This document shows, piece by piece, positions 1 through 8,205 of a stretch of DNA of 64,000 bases (within the stretch, counting starts at the first letter, position 1; each line of letters starts with the position of its first letter). The translations under genes and the position numbers were made by a program. The notes beneath the pieces are model-generated. The model saw only the letters and a list, made by a program, of their open reading frames with translations, did not search any database and was not told where the DNA came from. Origin of the DNA: Paenisporosarcina sp. OV554 (GTDB lineage Bacteria; Bacillota; Bacilli; Bacillales_A; Planococcaceae); NCBI RefSeq assembly GCF_003058165.1, contig NZ_QBUC01000005.1, forward strand, positions 1 to 64,000, given 5' to 3'.

Positions 1-55
1 TGTATTAGGCACGCCGCCAGCGTTCGTCCTGAGCCAGGATCAAACTCTCCATAAT
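1..55 (-). rRNA. 16S ribosomal RNA, 5' end only
   Basis: The reverse complement carries the universal bacterial 16S start (AGAGTTTGATCCTGGCTCAG followed by the ACGAACGCTGGCGGCGTGCC block). Only the first ~50 nt lie in the window; the rest of the rrn operon continues off the left edge. The exact mature 5' end (about position 55) is estimated from the Bacillus family. Confidence 0.97.
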
Positions 56-251
56 GGTGAGTCGATTAGCTCGACTTTGTTGCTGGCGTCAAAAAATTGA
101 CGTTTATAATGAACGGTTAAGTTCAAGTTTGTTTTCGATACCGACAGGTGTCGGCGGAAGAAAACGTTTTAGCTTCCAACACCGAAGTGTGTTCCGCTTT
201 ATTAGTTGACGTTTTGCTGTTCAGTTTTCAAGGTTCATTAGGTAAATAATA
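56..251 (-). other. 16S rRNA leader between tRNA-Gly and 16S
   Basis: There is no ORF here. Read on the minus strand it starts near tRNA-Gly with a CCTTGAAAACTGAACA box typical of rRNA spacers and leaders in Bacillales. Short hairpins follow: CCGACA/TGTCGG near 141-154, CGTCAA/TTGACG near 87-104, and GTCGA/TCGAC near 61-77. These probably act in antitermination or RNase III processing. I see no convincing sigma-A promoter inside it, so 16S may be transcribed from the promoter upstream of the tRNAs. Confidence 0.7.
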
Positions 252-325
252 TGGAGCGGGTGAAGAGAATCGAACTCTCATCATCAGCTTGGAAGGCTGA
301 GGTTTTACCACTAAACTACACCCGC
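252..325 (-). tRNA. tRNA-Gly (anticodon TCC)
   Basis: The reverse complement folds as a full cloverleaf beginning GCGGGTGTAG and ending in an encoded CCA. The anticodon loop has TCC and the T-loop is GTTCGATTC. It is the last tRNA before 16S. Confidence 0.96.
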
Positions 326-353
326 GTTATTAATATATGGAATTAAGGTATTT

Positions 354-430
<77 letters not shown>

Positions 431-452
431 TAGATGCTTGGTGCTTGGTGCT

Positions 453-538
<86 letters not shown>

Positions 539-601
539 TTGATGTTTTAACGACATTTATTAGTATAACACGTTAAATCAAGAAGTCAAGCATTAAAATG
601 A

Positions 602-674
602 TGAGCCATGTAGGATTCGAACCTACGACCCTCTGATTAAAAGTCAGATGCTCTACCAACTGAGCTAATGGCTC
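602..674 (-). tRNA. tRNA-Lys (anticodon TTT)
   Basis: The minus-strand cloverleaf starts GAGCCATTAGCTCAG and has anticodon TTT. The sequence after the discriminator is TCA rather than CCA, so CCA must be added after transcription. This differs from most of its neighbours. Confidence 0.95.
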
Positions 675-691
675 GCAAACTTAAGAAAAAA

Positions 692-766
692 TGGCTGGGG
701 AACCTGGATTCGAACCAGGGCGTGACGGAATCAAAATCCGTTGCCTTACCGCTTGGCTATACCCCA
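692..766 (-). tRNA. tRNA-Gln (anticodon TTG)
   Basis: The minus-strand cloverleaf starts TGGGGTATAGCCAAG, has anticodon TTG, and ends with an encoded CCA. Confidence 0.96.
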
Positions 767-774
767 ATAAAAAA

Positions 775-850
775 TGGCGGTCCCGACGGGAATCGAACCC
801 GCGATCTCCTGCGTGACAGGCAGGCATGTTAACCGCTACACCACGGAACC
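775..850 (-). tRNA. tRNA-Asp (anticodon GTC)
   Basis: The minus-strand cloverleaf starts GGTTCCGTGGTGTAG, has anticodon GTC, and encodes CCA. Confidence 0.96.
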
Positions 851-852
851 GT

Positions 853-930
<78 letters not shown>

Positions 931-1121
931 ATAATATTATATTATAAACACTATGCTTCTACGCATATGTTATTGTGGACATCTGCATCGGCTTCGCCTG
1001 CTTCGATGTTAATCGCCATCTTTGTTTGGCGATTTGCTCCACCCTCGCGACTTCTTTATAGGAAGTAATACTTCACTGTCGCGATTTTGTTATTGTAAGT
1101 ATAACATAGTTTTTAAAAAGT
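931..1121. other. Long spacer inside the tRNA array, hairpin-rich
   Basis: This 190-nt gap separates tRNA-Glu and tRNA-fMet, whereas the other spacers are 1-63 nt. It holds two clear hairpins, AATCGCC/GGCGATT at 1010-1034 and TCGCGAC/GTCGCGA at about 1045-1084. It also holds a short match to the 5' end of tRNA-fMet (GGGTGGAGCA on the minus strand, 1036-1047). No ORF or full tRNA is visible. It may be the scar of a decayed tRNA or a processing spacer. Confidence 0.5.
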
Positions 1122-1196
1122 TGGTGACCCCTACGGGATTCGAACCCGTGTTACCGCCGTGAAAGGGCGGTGTCTTAACCGCTTGACCAAGGGGCC
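1122..1196 (-). tRNA. tRNA-Glu (anticodon TTC)
   Basis: The minus-strand cloverleaf starts GGCCCCTTGGTCAAG, has anticodon TTC, and encodes CCA. Confidence 0.96.
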
Positions 1197-1197
1197 A

Positions 1198-1272
1198 TGG
1201 CTCCGAAGGTAGGACTCGAACCTACGACCAATCGATTAACAGTCGATTGCTCTACCACTGAGCTACTTCGGA
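1198..1272 (-). tRNA. tRNA-Asn (anticodon GTT)
   Basis: The minus-strand cloverleaf starts TCCGAAGTAGCTCAG, has anticodon GTT, and encodes CCA. It is the first tRNA after the promoter at 1303-1331. Confidence 0.96.
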
Positions 1273-1302
1273 ATAGCGTTATGTAACTATTCGACTTTTC
1301 CT

Positions 1303-1331
1303 ATTATAGTGAGATAGTTATTCCTCGTCAA
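1303..1331 (-). promoter_or_regulatory. Strong sigma-A promoter of the tRNA-rRNA unit
   Basis: On the minus strand the -35 box TTGACG (1326-1331) and a perfect -10 TATAAT (1303-1308) are separated by exactly 17 bp. The -10 lies about 30 bp upstream of tRNA-Asn. This is the only near-consensus promoter I find for the nine tRNAs and the 16S gene. Confidence 0.85.
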
Positions 1332-1361
1332 CCACTTTTGACCAATTTTTTAAAAGAAATA

Positions 1362-1817
1362 TTATTGAACTTTTTCCAACTGTCCTGAACACTTGCCACA
1401 ACGGTATTTGAGAGTATTTAAACGAATTTTCCGTCTATATAGAAGACCACATGAAACACAACCATAGATATGTTGACTAACCTTGTTTCTTCTTTTGGCA
1501 GACCCTAAGTATGCACAAAATCTTGGAGATTTAGTCATCTTTAATAAATCTTTAAAATCTTTATCACGATGTTTGTACCCTTTTCCTTCTATATGTAAAT
1601 GATAATGGCACAATTCGTGTCGAATTATACCTTCGAGTTCTTCAGTTCCATAAGTTTCTAAAGATTTGGGGTTGATTTGAATGTGATGTGTTTGGAGCAT
1701 GTATCGACCTCCTGTTGTTTTGAGACGACTGTTGAAATATGCTTCATGCATAAAAGGCTTATTAAAGATGGTGTCTGAGATTCTCTTTACGAGATGTTGA
1801 AGTTCTTCGTTTGTCAT
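1362..1817 (-). CDS. SprT-like zinc protein
   Basis: SprT-like family protein, equivalent to B. subtilis YdcK. These are metalloprotease-fold proteins of uncertain substrate. Counted from the chosen ATG (151 aa) the zinc-binding HELCH motif is at residues 67-71. Two CxxC pairs near residues 115-145 (CVSC and CGKC) form a C-terminal zinc ribbon. The ATG at 1817 is preferred because AAAGG lies 9 nt upstream; a GTG at 1826 would sit on that site. It follows tex in the same direction, with a hairpin between them. The biochemical role is unknown. Confidence 0.85.
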   Translation of the reverse strand: MTNEELQHLVKRISDTIFNKPFMHEAYFNSRLKTTGGRYMLQTHHIQINPKSLETYGTEELEGIIRHELCHYHLHIEGKGYKHRDKDFKDLLKMTKSPRFCAYLGSAKRRNKVSQHIYGCVSCGLLYRRKIRLNTLKYRCGKCSGQLEKVQ

Positions 1818-1842
1818 ACTATCCACCCTTTAATAGTTTAAA

Positions 1843-1873
1843 ACCCGCCTATCAATTTTTAATAGGCAGGTTT
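1843..1873 (-). terminator. Hairpin between tex and sprT
   Basis: The inverted repeat AACCTGCCTAT/ATAGGCGGGTT has a short T stretch after it on the minus strand. It lies just after the tex stop codon and fits a moderate intrinsic terminator. Confidence 0.65.
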
Positions 1874-1877
1874 TATA

Positions 1878-4046
1878 TTAATTTTGTTTTGCTGGCGCCA
1901 GCATCGTTAATGCAATTCGCCCTTTAGTCTTTTCAACTTGTTCAACCCAAACTGTTACGATGTCTCCTAATGCAACGACATCCAATGGGTGTTTAACGAA
2001 TCCTTTTTTAAGTTTAGAAATGTGTACGAGACCATCTTGTTTGACGCCTATGTCTACAAATGCACCAAAATCGACGACGTTACGAACTGTTCCTTGTAGC
2101 TCCATGCCACTTGCTAAGTCCTCCAGTTGAAGAACATCTGTCTTAAGCAATGGTTGTGGGAACTGATCGCGCGGATCGCGAGTTGGTTTTTTCAAAGTAT
2201 CTACAATGTCTTTTAAAGTGATTTCCCCAACGTTTAATCGTTCGTTTAACTCTTTCAAATTCAACTCATTTAAAGCGAGTTCTGCTTCTTTCGTTCCGAT
2301 TTGCGCTTTTGTTAAGCCAGCAGTTTTCAATACTTCTTCTGCACTTTGATAACTTTCTGGGTGAATACCAGTAGCATCAAAAGGATTTTTCGCTTCCGGA
2401 ATTCGTAAAAACCCGATAGCTTGCTCATACGTCTTGGCGCCTAATCTTGGAATTTTCTTTAGTTGAGCACGTGAAGTGAATTTGCCGTTTTCATCTCTCA
2501 TAATAATAACATTCTCAGCAACTGTCTTTGATAAGCCGGAAACATATTGCAGCAAGGATGCCGATGCTGTGTTGATGTTTACGCCTACTTGGTTAACAGC
2601 TGTTTCTACAATAAATGTTAAAGAATCATTAAGTTTCTTTTGAGAAACGTCGTGTTGATATTGACCGACTCCTACAGCTTTTGGTTCTATTTTTACTAAC
2701 TCCGAAAGTGGATCTTGAAGTCTTCGAGCAATTGAAACTGCACTGCGTTGCTCAACTTGAAGATGTGGGAATTCCGCTCGGGCCGTATCCGAAGCTGAAT
2801 ACACGCTCGCTCCCGCTTCATTTACAATAACGTAAGCAATTTCACGATCTGCTTCTTTCAGGCATTCCGCAATAAATTGTTCTGATTCACGAGATGCCGT
2901 CCCATTCCCAATTGCAATAATTGAAATAGGGTATCGCTTTAATACGTCTAAAATCGTTTTCTTCGACCCTTGAACGTCAGCTTTAGGCGGATGCGGATAG
3001 ATAACTGATACTTCTTGGAGCTTTCCAGTATCGTCTACAACTGCTAATTTACAACCTGTTCGATATGCCGGATCAAGACCTAATACGACTTTTCCTTTTA
3101 AAGGTTGTTGTAGTAATAGGTTACGCAAATTTTCAGAGAAAATATGAATGGCTTGTGTTTCGCCTTTCTCTGTAAGTTCTGTACGAATTTCACGCTCAAC
3201 AGAAGGGGCAATTAGTCGCTTATACGAGTCTTCGATTGCTTCTGTTACTTGTGAAATGCTTGGTGACGAACTGTGTGTCGGAATCCACTCATCACGCATA
3301 ATACTTACAATCCGTTCAATCGGCGCGTGTAAACTAACTTTCAAAATATCCTCTTTTTCTCCACGATTTAGCGCAAGAACCCGGTGAGGTACAATTTTCT
3401 TAACTGGTTCCGTATAGTCATAATACATTTCAAATACACTTTTCTCGTCATTACTTTGTTTTTTTACAGTTGATAGAATTGAGCCTTCAGCTCTTGTTAA
3501 GTTTCTAATCTTTTCACGAATCTTTGCATCATCTGCAAATTGTTCTGCCAAAATATCGCGAGCACCTTGCAACGCTTCTTCTATAGTAGAAACTACATTT
3601 TCTTCATTAATAAAATCTTGAGCTAATTCATCGAGTTGTTTATCCGAAAAACTAACTAATAAGGTTGCTAGAGGCTCTAGTCCTTTTTCTTTTGCTATTG
3701 TTGCTTTTGTTCTGCGTTTTAACTTGTATGGTCTATATAGATCTTCAAGACGTTGAAGAACAGTGGCTGCTTGAATGGCAGTGGATAATTCTTCAGTCAG
3801 CTTTCCTTGCTCATCAACTAAACGGAGAACTTCTTCTTTGCGCTGTTCAATCTGCTGTATGTAGCGATAACGATCTTCCACTGCTTTTATTTGCACTTCA
3901 TCTAATGAGCCAGTTGCTTCTTTACGATAGCGCGCAATGAAAGGGACTGTATTTCCTTCTTCAAGTAAATCTATAACTTGTTGTGCTTGCGCGGGTCGCA
4001 CATTTGTTTCTTTTGCAATTCTTTGCATCAATTGTTTTGTATCCAT
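1878..4046 (-). CDS. tex: Tex-family transcription accessory / RNA-binding protein
   Basis: A 722-aa Tex protein (B. subtilis YdcI, 719 aa). The architecture is an N-terminal helical region, a YqgF/RuvX-like domain from about residue 320 (VVLGLDPAYRTGCKLAV), helix-hairpin-helix segments near 490-560, and a C-terminal S1 RNA-binding domain from about 640 (GMELQGTVRNVVDFGAFVD). Tex proteins bind nucleic acids and are linked to transcription and RNA quality control. The start at 4046 (MDTKQLMQ) is chosen because AAAGG lies 9 nt upstream; the ORF is open to 4070. The gene lies directly downstream of rsbX behind a terminator, as in B. subtilis. Confidence 0.95.
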   Translation of the reverse strand: MDTKQLMQRIAKETNVRPAQAQQVIDLLEEGNTVPFIARYRKEATGSLDEVQIKAVEDRYRYIQQIEQRKEEVLRLVDEQGKLTEELSTAIQAATVLQRLEDLYRPYKLKRRTKATIAKEKGLEPLATLLVSFSDKQLDELAQDFINEENVVSTIEEALQGARDILAEQFADDAKIREKIRNLTRAEGSILSTVKKQSNDEKSVFEMYYDYTEPVKKIVPHRVLALNRGEKEDILKVSLHAPIERIVSIMRDEWIPTHSSSPSISQVTEAIEDSYKRLIAPSVEREIRTELTEKGETQAIHIFSENLRNLLLQQPLKGKVVLGLDPAYRTGCKLAVVDDTGKLQEVSVIYPHPPKADVQGSKKTILDVLKRYPISIIAIGNGTASRESEQFIAECLKEADREIAYVIVNEAGASVYSASDTARAEFPHLQVEQRSAVSIARRLQDPLSELVKIEPKAVGVGQYQHDVSQKKLNDSLTFIVETAVNQVGVNINTASASLLQYVSGLSKTVAENVIIMRDENGKFTSRAQLKKIPRLGAKTYEQAIGFLRIPEAKNPFDATGIHPESYQSAEEVLKTAGLTKAQIGTKEAELALNELNLKELNERLNVGEITLKDIVDTLKKPTRDPRDQFPQPLLKTDVLQLEDLASGMELQGTVRNVVDFGAFVDIGVKQDGLVHISKLKKGFVKHPLDVVALGDIVTVWVEQVEKTKGRIALTMLAPAKQN

Positions 4047-4167
4047 TCGACTCATCCTTTCTATACACATTTCTATTTTATCATTAGAAAATCACAACTT
4101 GCACACACAACGGTGAAACTTGCCACCATTTCTGATGCAATCTTCAGACATTCTTTCTAAAAAACAC

Positions 4168-4200
4168 AAAAAACCTACTCCTTTTTATTGGAGCAGGCTT
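4168..4200 (-). terminator. Terminator of the rsb-sigB operon
   Basis: The minus strand reads CCTGCTCC, a loop, GGAGTAGG and then a T-rich run. The hairpin overlaps the rsbX stop codon and closes the eight-gene stress operon. Confidence 0.85.
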
Positions 4201-4784
4201 CCTGCGATAAATGTAGCATCATCACCATGTTCAATGGTATGAATCAATGTTTGATGTAAATCGTATGCTCCTGAGCAATTTTGCATCGTTTGTTTCGGGT
4301 TTCCTAGCACGACACCGTCAGAGTGGAATAAAAATAAATCACCTGGTTTATAACCATAAGTCTGTGTCTTTATCTTTTGAGGTCTTCCTGATAAATAACC
4401 CATAACTGGTAGTGGATAAATCATTTTTTCGTCATCTGTACGCGTCATATAAAATTTAATATTTCCTACGCAACTATATTGGATTGTTTTGGCATTAAAA
4501 TCCACTTTAACTATCGCCACTGCAGCACCACGTTTTTGAAACATTAGTTCATTACATCTCAATAGCAATTCATCAATTGTTTCATGGTGGTACTTAGCTA
4601 AAATCATGGGCATGATTTCAGATGACTGTCTTGCGATTGGGCCATTACCTAGACCGTCAGCAATTGCACACAAAAAGTAATCCCCATTCATATACGTAAA
4701 GTACGTATCTCCTGATTCATTATTTCCTTCTTTGGCCTCTTGATAGACGAATACTTCTAAAAAAGGGTGTCGAATAGAATCCAT
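4185..4784 (-). CDS. rsbX: RsbX, PP2C-type phosphatase of the sigma-B stressosome
   Basis: Serine/threonine phosphatase of the PP2C/SpoIIE type, 199 aa. It dephosphorylates RsbS and RsbR to reset the stressosome after stress. The aspartate metal motif is in AIADGLGNG (about residue 38) and a second in LFHSDGVV (about 152). Its ATG overlaps the sigB TAA by one base, indicating translational coupling. It is the last gene of the operon, the same place as in B. subtilis. Confidence 0.95.
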   Translation of the reverse strand: MDSIRHPFLEVFVYQEAKEGNNESGDTYFTYMNGDYFLCAIADGLGNGPIARQSSEIMPMILAKYHHETIDELLLRCNELMFQKRGAAVAIVKVDFNAKTIQYSCVGNIKFYMTRTDDEKMIYPLPVMGYLSGRPQKIKTQTYGYKPGDLFLFHSDGVVLGNPKQTMQNCSGAYDLHQTLIHTIEHGDDATFIAGSLLQ

Positions 4785-5566
4785 TAGGATATTCCACCAG
4801 CCGCTTGTATGGCATCTTGAAGCTTTTTAATAGCTTTACGTTGTAGACGAGAAACATGCATTTGAGAAATCTCAAGTTTATCGCCTGCTTCTTTTTGGCT
4901 TAATTGATCAATGTATGTAAATTGAATGACTTGTTTCTCACGTTCAGATAGAACACTTAGTGCATTTGCTACTAACATTCGTTGATCAGTTTTCTCGAAA
5001 CCATCGTCTTGTTGACCAATAACGTCAAATAACGTGATACTACTGCCGTCAGAATCTGATTCAAGGGAATGGTCCATTGATAAAGCTTGGTAGCTTCGTC
5101 CCATTTCCATTGCTTCTAAAACATCGTCTTCTTGGACTTCCAAGTATTCAGCAATTTCAATAACTTTAGGAGAACGTTGAAGTTCTGTTGTTAAAGTCTC
5201 GACAGCTGATTTAATACGTGGTCCTAATTCTTTAATACGACGAGGGACATGTACAGCCCATGTTTTATCACGCAAAAATCGTTTGATTTCGCCAATAATC
5301 GTCGGAACAGCGAAGGCTTCAAACGTCCTGCCAAATTCGGGATCGTAGCGACGTATTGCACCAAGTAGACCTAACATACCAACTTGAACGATGTCTTCGT
5401 GATACGATTTCCCGTTTGAGTATTTACGTGATATTGATTCAACTAAACGTTGATAATTAAGCACTAAATTAGTTTGTGCCTCTTCATCTTCAGTTTCTTG
5501 ATATACTTTGATCCATTCTAAAATCTGTTCTTTGGTTTGATGATTAGGAGGAGATAGTTTCGACAT
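4784..5566 (-). CDS. sigB: RNA polymerase general stress sigma factor sigma-B
   Basis: Sigma-70 family group 3 factor, 260 aa (B. subtilis SigB about 262). Region 2 carries EDIVQVGMLGLLGAIRRYDP and the DNA-melting segment around FEAFAVPTIIGEIKRFLRD. Region 4 near the C-terminus has the HTH segment LSQKEAGDKLEISQMHVSRL. The start is placed at 5566 (MSKLSPP), where AGGTGGAAGAG precedes the ATG; the open frame runs to 5593. It overlaps the end of rsbW by 23 bp, so the anti-sigma and sigma factors are translationally coupled. RsbW holds it inactive in unstressed cells. Confidence 0.97.
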   Translation of the reverse strand: MSKLSPPNHQTKEQILEWIKVYQETEDEEAQTNLVLNYQRLVESISRKYSNGKSYHEDIVQVGMLGLLGAIRRYDPEFGRTFEAFAVPTIIGEIKRFLRDKTWAVHVPRRIKELGPRIKSAVETLTTELQRSPKVIEIAEYLEVQEDDVLEAMEMGRSYQALSMDHSLESDSDGSSITLFDVIGQQDDGFEKTDQRMLVANALSVLSEREKQVIQFTYIDQLSQKEAGDKLEISQMHVSRLQRKAIKKLQDAIQAAGGIS

Positions 5567-6014
5567 TCTCTTCCACCTGCTCTTCTCCGACATATTTTGT
5601 CATAAATACCGTTACACCTTCTTGGTGGTGGACTTTCACCTCATCCATTAATGTCTCGATTAAGTATAGTCCGAGTCCACCTTCGCGTAAAAACTGTACT
5701 TCTTGGTTTTCATTGTAAGGGCCTACTTTAGCTTTCGTTTCTTCAAAGTTAAAACTCTTTCCATGGTCAGCTACCATGATTTCAATTTTGTCTGGGTAAA
5801 GTGCACAACCAATTACTACTTCGCCTTCGTCGACTTCAGAGTATGCGTGTTGCACTGCATTTGTAATCGCTTCTGAAGAAGCAATTTTTAAGTCTTCTAT
5901 ATCATCATAAGTAAATCCGATTCGACTTGCTAAACCCGAAATAGTCAAGCGAGCAACGCCTACATATTGAGGTTTTGCCGGAACTCGAATTTCTACGTAA
6001 TCAAATGGTCTCAT
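5544..6014 (-). CDS. rsbW: RsbW, anti-sigma-B factor and serine kinase
   Basis: GHKL-type kinase, 156 aa, that sequesters sigma-B and phosphorylates RsbV. The N-box is SEAITNAVQHAY near residue 48, the G1 box includes VADHGKSF near 80, and GGLGLYLIETLMDEV near 112 completes the ATP-binding fold. It starts 2 bp after rsbV stops and overlaps the start of sigB. It is the central switch of the operon. Confidence 0.97.
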   Translation of the reverse strand: MRPFDYVEIRVPAKPQYVGVARLTISGLASRIGFTYDDIEDLKIASSEAITNAVQHAYSEVDEGEVVIGCALYPDKIEIMVADHGKSFNFEETKAKVGPYNENQEVQFLREGGLGLYLIETLMDEVKVHHQEGVTVFMTKYVGEEQVEENVETISS

Positions 6015-6016
6015 GA

Positions 6017-6346
6017 TTAGTTTCCACCTTTATCATCTGTCTCAATGTCCATGATTTCTCCAAGGCCTGTAATATCAAATAATCGTTTTAGGCGAGGAGA
6101 TAATCCTGTAAGTTTAACATGACCGTTATTTGCATTAATGTTTTTGAAAAAAGCAACGATAACTCCAAGGCCAGTACTATCCATATATGATACATCCGAC
6201 ATATCTAATTCAGCTTGAAGGCCTTCTTTCCCCTGCACTGTCGCCAATTTTTCGCGTAAAACAGGTGCAGTAAAAGCATCAATTTCTCCACTAATAAAAC
6301 CTTTTACCATATTTTCTTGTTCCTTAAATACAACTTGTACATTCAT
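6017..6346 (-). CDS. rsbV: RsbV, anti-anti-sigma factor
   Basis: Single STAS-domain protein, 109 aa. When unphosphorylated it binds RsbW and frees sigma-B. The phosphorylatable serine is in the conserved YMDSTGLGVIV motif near residue 57. A sigma-B-like promoter lies in the gap upstream (6392-6417), so rsbV-rsbW-sigB-rsbX would be autoregulated, as in B. subtilis. Confidence 0.97.
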   Translation of the reverse strand: MNVQVVFKEQENMVKGFISGEIDAFTAPVLREKLATVQGKEGLQAELDMSDVSYMDSTGLGVIVAFFKNINANNGHVKLTGLSPRLKRLFDITGLGEIMDIETDDKGGN

Positions 6347-6391
6347 CTATAAACACCCCGTCATCTACTGTATCTTCTTCATACTCTGTGA

Positions 6392-6417
6392 TTACCACAA
6401 TTTCATCAATTTAAAAC
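6392..6417 (-). promoter_or_regulatory. Sigma-B-type promoter upstream of rsbV
   Basis: On the minus strand GTTTTA (6412-6417) and TGGTAA (6392-6397) are separated by 14 bp. This is one mismatch in each box from the sigma-B consensus GTTTAA-N12/15-GGGTAA. It sits right after the rsbU stop codon, the same place as the B. subtilis autoregulatory promoter. Its position supports it more than its match to consensus. Confidence 0.75.
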
Positions 6418-6420
6418 CTT

Positions 6421-7425
6421 TTAACTAGTTTTTTTAAAAATCACTAGTGTAAAGTCATCACGAAGCTCAAAATTTTGCATCTTCTCTAATTCTTTAAATA
6501 CTGAATCCACAATCGTTTGGGCATTTTCATGACGTAACGAATGAATTAGTGAAGCAATAAATTCTTGTTCTATGAAGCCTTCATCGGTTCTACATTCGGT
6601 TACTCCATCTGTCATCATTACGACAAAGTCACCAATCTCCATTTTCACTTCATGTTGTTTATAAATAACGTTCGGAACAACACCTAACAATAATCCTTTT
6701 GCATGCAACTCAGAGAATTCGTCTTTTTTTGCATTAAAAAAAAGAGCAGGTTCATGACCTGCTGATGCATATGTAAAGATAGATTTTTCAACATTATAGC
6801 GTCCATAAAACATGGATATGAACATATCGTCGTCGACACTTTTTTCGACAATGCGATTGATGATATCTAATACTTTTTCCGGATCTGAAGTAGCATCTTG
6901 CAGACTATCCATCCCGTATTTAATCATGGACATGCAAAGTGCAGCTGGAATTCCTTTTCCGATAACATCCGCAACTGCAACCCCCGCATTAACAAGATTA
7001 TCACTGAGGAAGTAAATATAATCGCCATTCATTTTCCTTGCAGGTACAGAAACTAATCCAATTTCAAGACCACTCAATTCAGGGACAGTTGTTTTCAATA
7101 AAGTACGTTGAACATTTGCCGCTAAATCCATTTCAACCTTCATTTCTTCTTGTTGTTGAATCAGACTTTGATGTTCTGCATGAGCAAGTCCATATCGAAT
7201 CATCATTTCAATTAACAAATCAAATGAATGCCATACATTCATTGGCAACTCAGGAAACATTTCTTCCAAGGCTGCCTTATGTATGCTAATTACATCTTCT
7301 GGGGCTATGTTTTTTTGTATCAATTGACGACTAAAGTTCTGCCCTGCATATAAGTTTTGCTCCGTTTGTCGCATTACATATTGTCTGAGTATTTCTTTAT
7401 ATTGCCGTCCAATTTCTTGAGGCAT
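6421..7425 (-). CDS. rsbU: RsbU, PP2C phosphatase that activates sigma-B
   Basis: Environmental-signal phosphatase, 334 aa, which dephosphorylates RsbV-P. Residues 1-85 form the RsbT-binding helical domain. The SpoIIE/PP2C catalytic domain spans about 115-332, with metal aspartates in NGDYIYF and VADVIGKGIPAA and a third in MMTDGVTE. RsbT released from the stressosome activates it. It precedes the sigma-B promoter of rsbV by a few bases. Confidence 0.96.
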   Translation of the reverse strand: MPQEIGRQYKEILRQYVMRQTEQNLYAGQNFSRQLIQKNIAPEDVISIHKAALEEMFPELPMNVWHSFDLLIEMMIRYGLAHAEHQSLIQQQEEMKVEMDLAANVQRTLLKTTVPELSGLEIGLVSVPARKMNGDYIYFLSDNLVNAGVAVADVIGKGIPAALCMSMIKYGMDSLQDATSDPEKVLDIINRIVEKSVDDDMFISMFYGRYNVEKSIFTYASAGHEPALFFNAKKDEFSELHAKGLLLGVVPNVIYKQHEVKMEIGDFVVMMTDGVTECRTDEGFIEQEFIASLIHSLRHENAQTIVDSVFKELEKMQNFELRDDFTLVIFKKTS

Positions 7426-7438
7426 TTAATCTGACCTC

Positions 7439-7840
7439 CTATCGAATCCACTTAGTTGCTTTAATAACAGTTCCTTCGCCTAAAACTGTATCAATTTTAA
7501 AATCATCCATTAAACGTTTTACCCCAGGCATACCAGCACCTAAACCACCAGAAGTTGAGAATCCATCCTCCATTACTTTTCTAACATCGGGTATTCCTGG
7601 TCCTTCATCTGATGCGATAATAATAATGCCATATGATCCGCCTTCTGATATACGTTCAATTTCGATTTTACCTTTTCCTGCATATAGGTAAATATTACGA
7701 GCAAGTTCACTAATTGCTGTTGTAATACGTGCTTGGTCAACCGTGCCAAAGCCAACTTCTTTTGCTTCATTACGACCAAGTTGCCTTGCCGCAACAATGT
7801 CCCACTCAGTTAAAATTTCTACAGAAGAGCGATAACCCAT
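7439..7840 (-). CDS. rsbT: RsbT, switch kinase and RsbU activator
   Basis: GHKL-fold serine/threonine kinase, 133 aa, that phosphorylates RsbS and RsbR and then leaves to activate RsbU. The N-box is ISELARNIYLYAG near residue 44, and SDEGPGIPD and GGLGAGMPGVKRLMDDF give the ATP lid. It sits 2 bp after rsbS, and the order R-S-T is that of the standard stressosome module. Confidence 0.96.
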   Translation of the reverse strand: MGYRSSVEILTEWDIVAARQLGRNEAKEVGFGTVDQARITTAISELARNIYLYAGKGKIEIERISEGGSYGIIIIASDEGPGIPDVRKVMEDGFSTSGGLGAGMPGVKRLMDDFKIDTVLGEGTVIKATKWIR

Positions 7841-7842
7841 AA

Positions 7843-8205
7843 TTATGCCTCCAATTCTCGTTGGAGTTTTTCAAGACCATTTTCTAAGTCTAAAGCTGTC
7901 ATAACGTCTTCTAAACGAATACCTAATTCAATTAGTGTAATAGCTACTGCAGGTTGAATTCCCGTAATAACTACTTTTGCACCCATTAAACCCGACATAC
8001 TTATTACGTCACCGAGAACTTTAGCAATAAATGAGTCAATAAAATCGATTGGCGTTAAATCAATTACAACACCACGTGCACTAGTTTCATGCATTTTAGT
8101 GAGTAAATCTTCTTGGAATTGAAGAGCAGTTTGATCATCTAGCTCCCATTGAATAGAAACAATAAGGCAATCTTTTAATTTCAAAATCGGAATACGTAAG
8201 TTCAA
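7843..8205 (-). CDS. rsbS: RsbS, stressosome STAS scaffold protein
   Basis: Single STAS-domain protein, 120 aa, that builds the stressosome core with RsbR and is the key RsbT substrate. The serine is in [14 protein letters not shown]. The start is a TTG at 8205: GGAGGTGG lies 6-7 nt upstream, and this gives the family length (B. subtilis 121 aa) with the usual [20 protein letters not shown] beginning. An in-frame ATG at 8241 would add an unrelated 12-residue leader lying inside rsbR. The TTG overlaps the rsbR stop (TTGA). Confidence 0.95.
   Translation of the reverse strand: MNLRIPILKLKDCLIVSIQWELDDQTALQFQEDLLTKMHETSARGVVIDLTPIDFIDSFIAKVLGDVISMSGLMGAKVVITGIQPAVAITLIELGIRLEDVMTALDLENGLEKLQRELEA

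Noticed and set aside
7573-7797. A 74-codon minus-strand frame inside rsbT
   Set aside because: It is a frame shadow of rsbT, which has full GHKL motifs.
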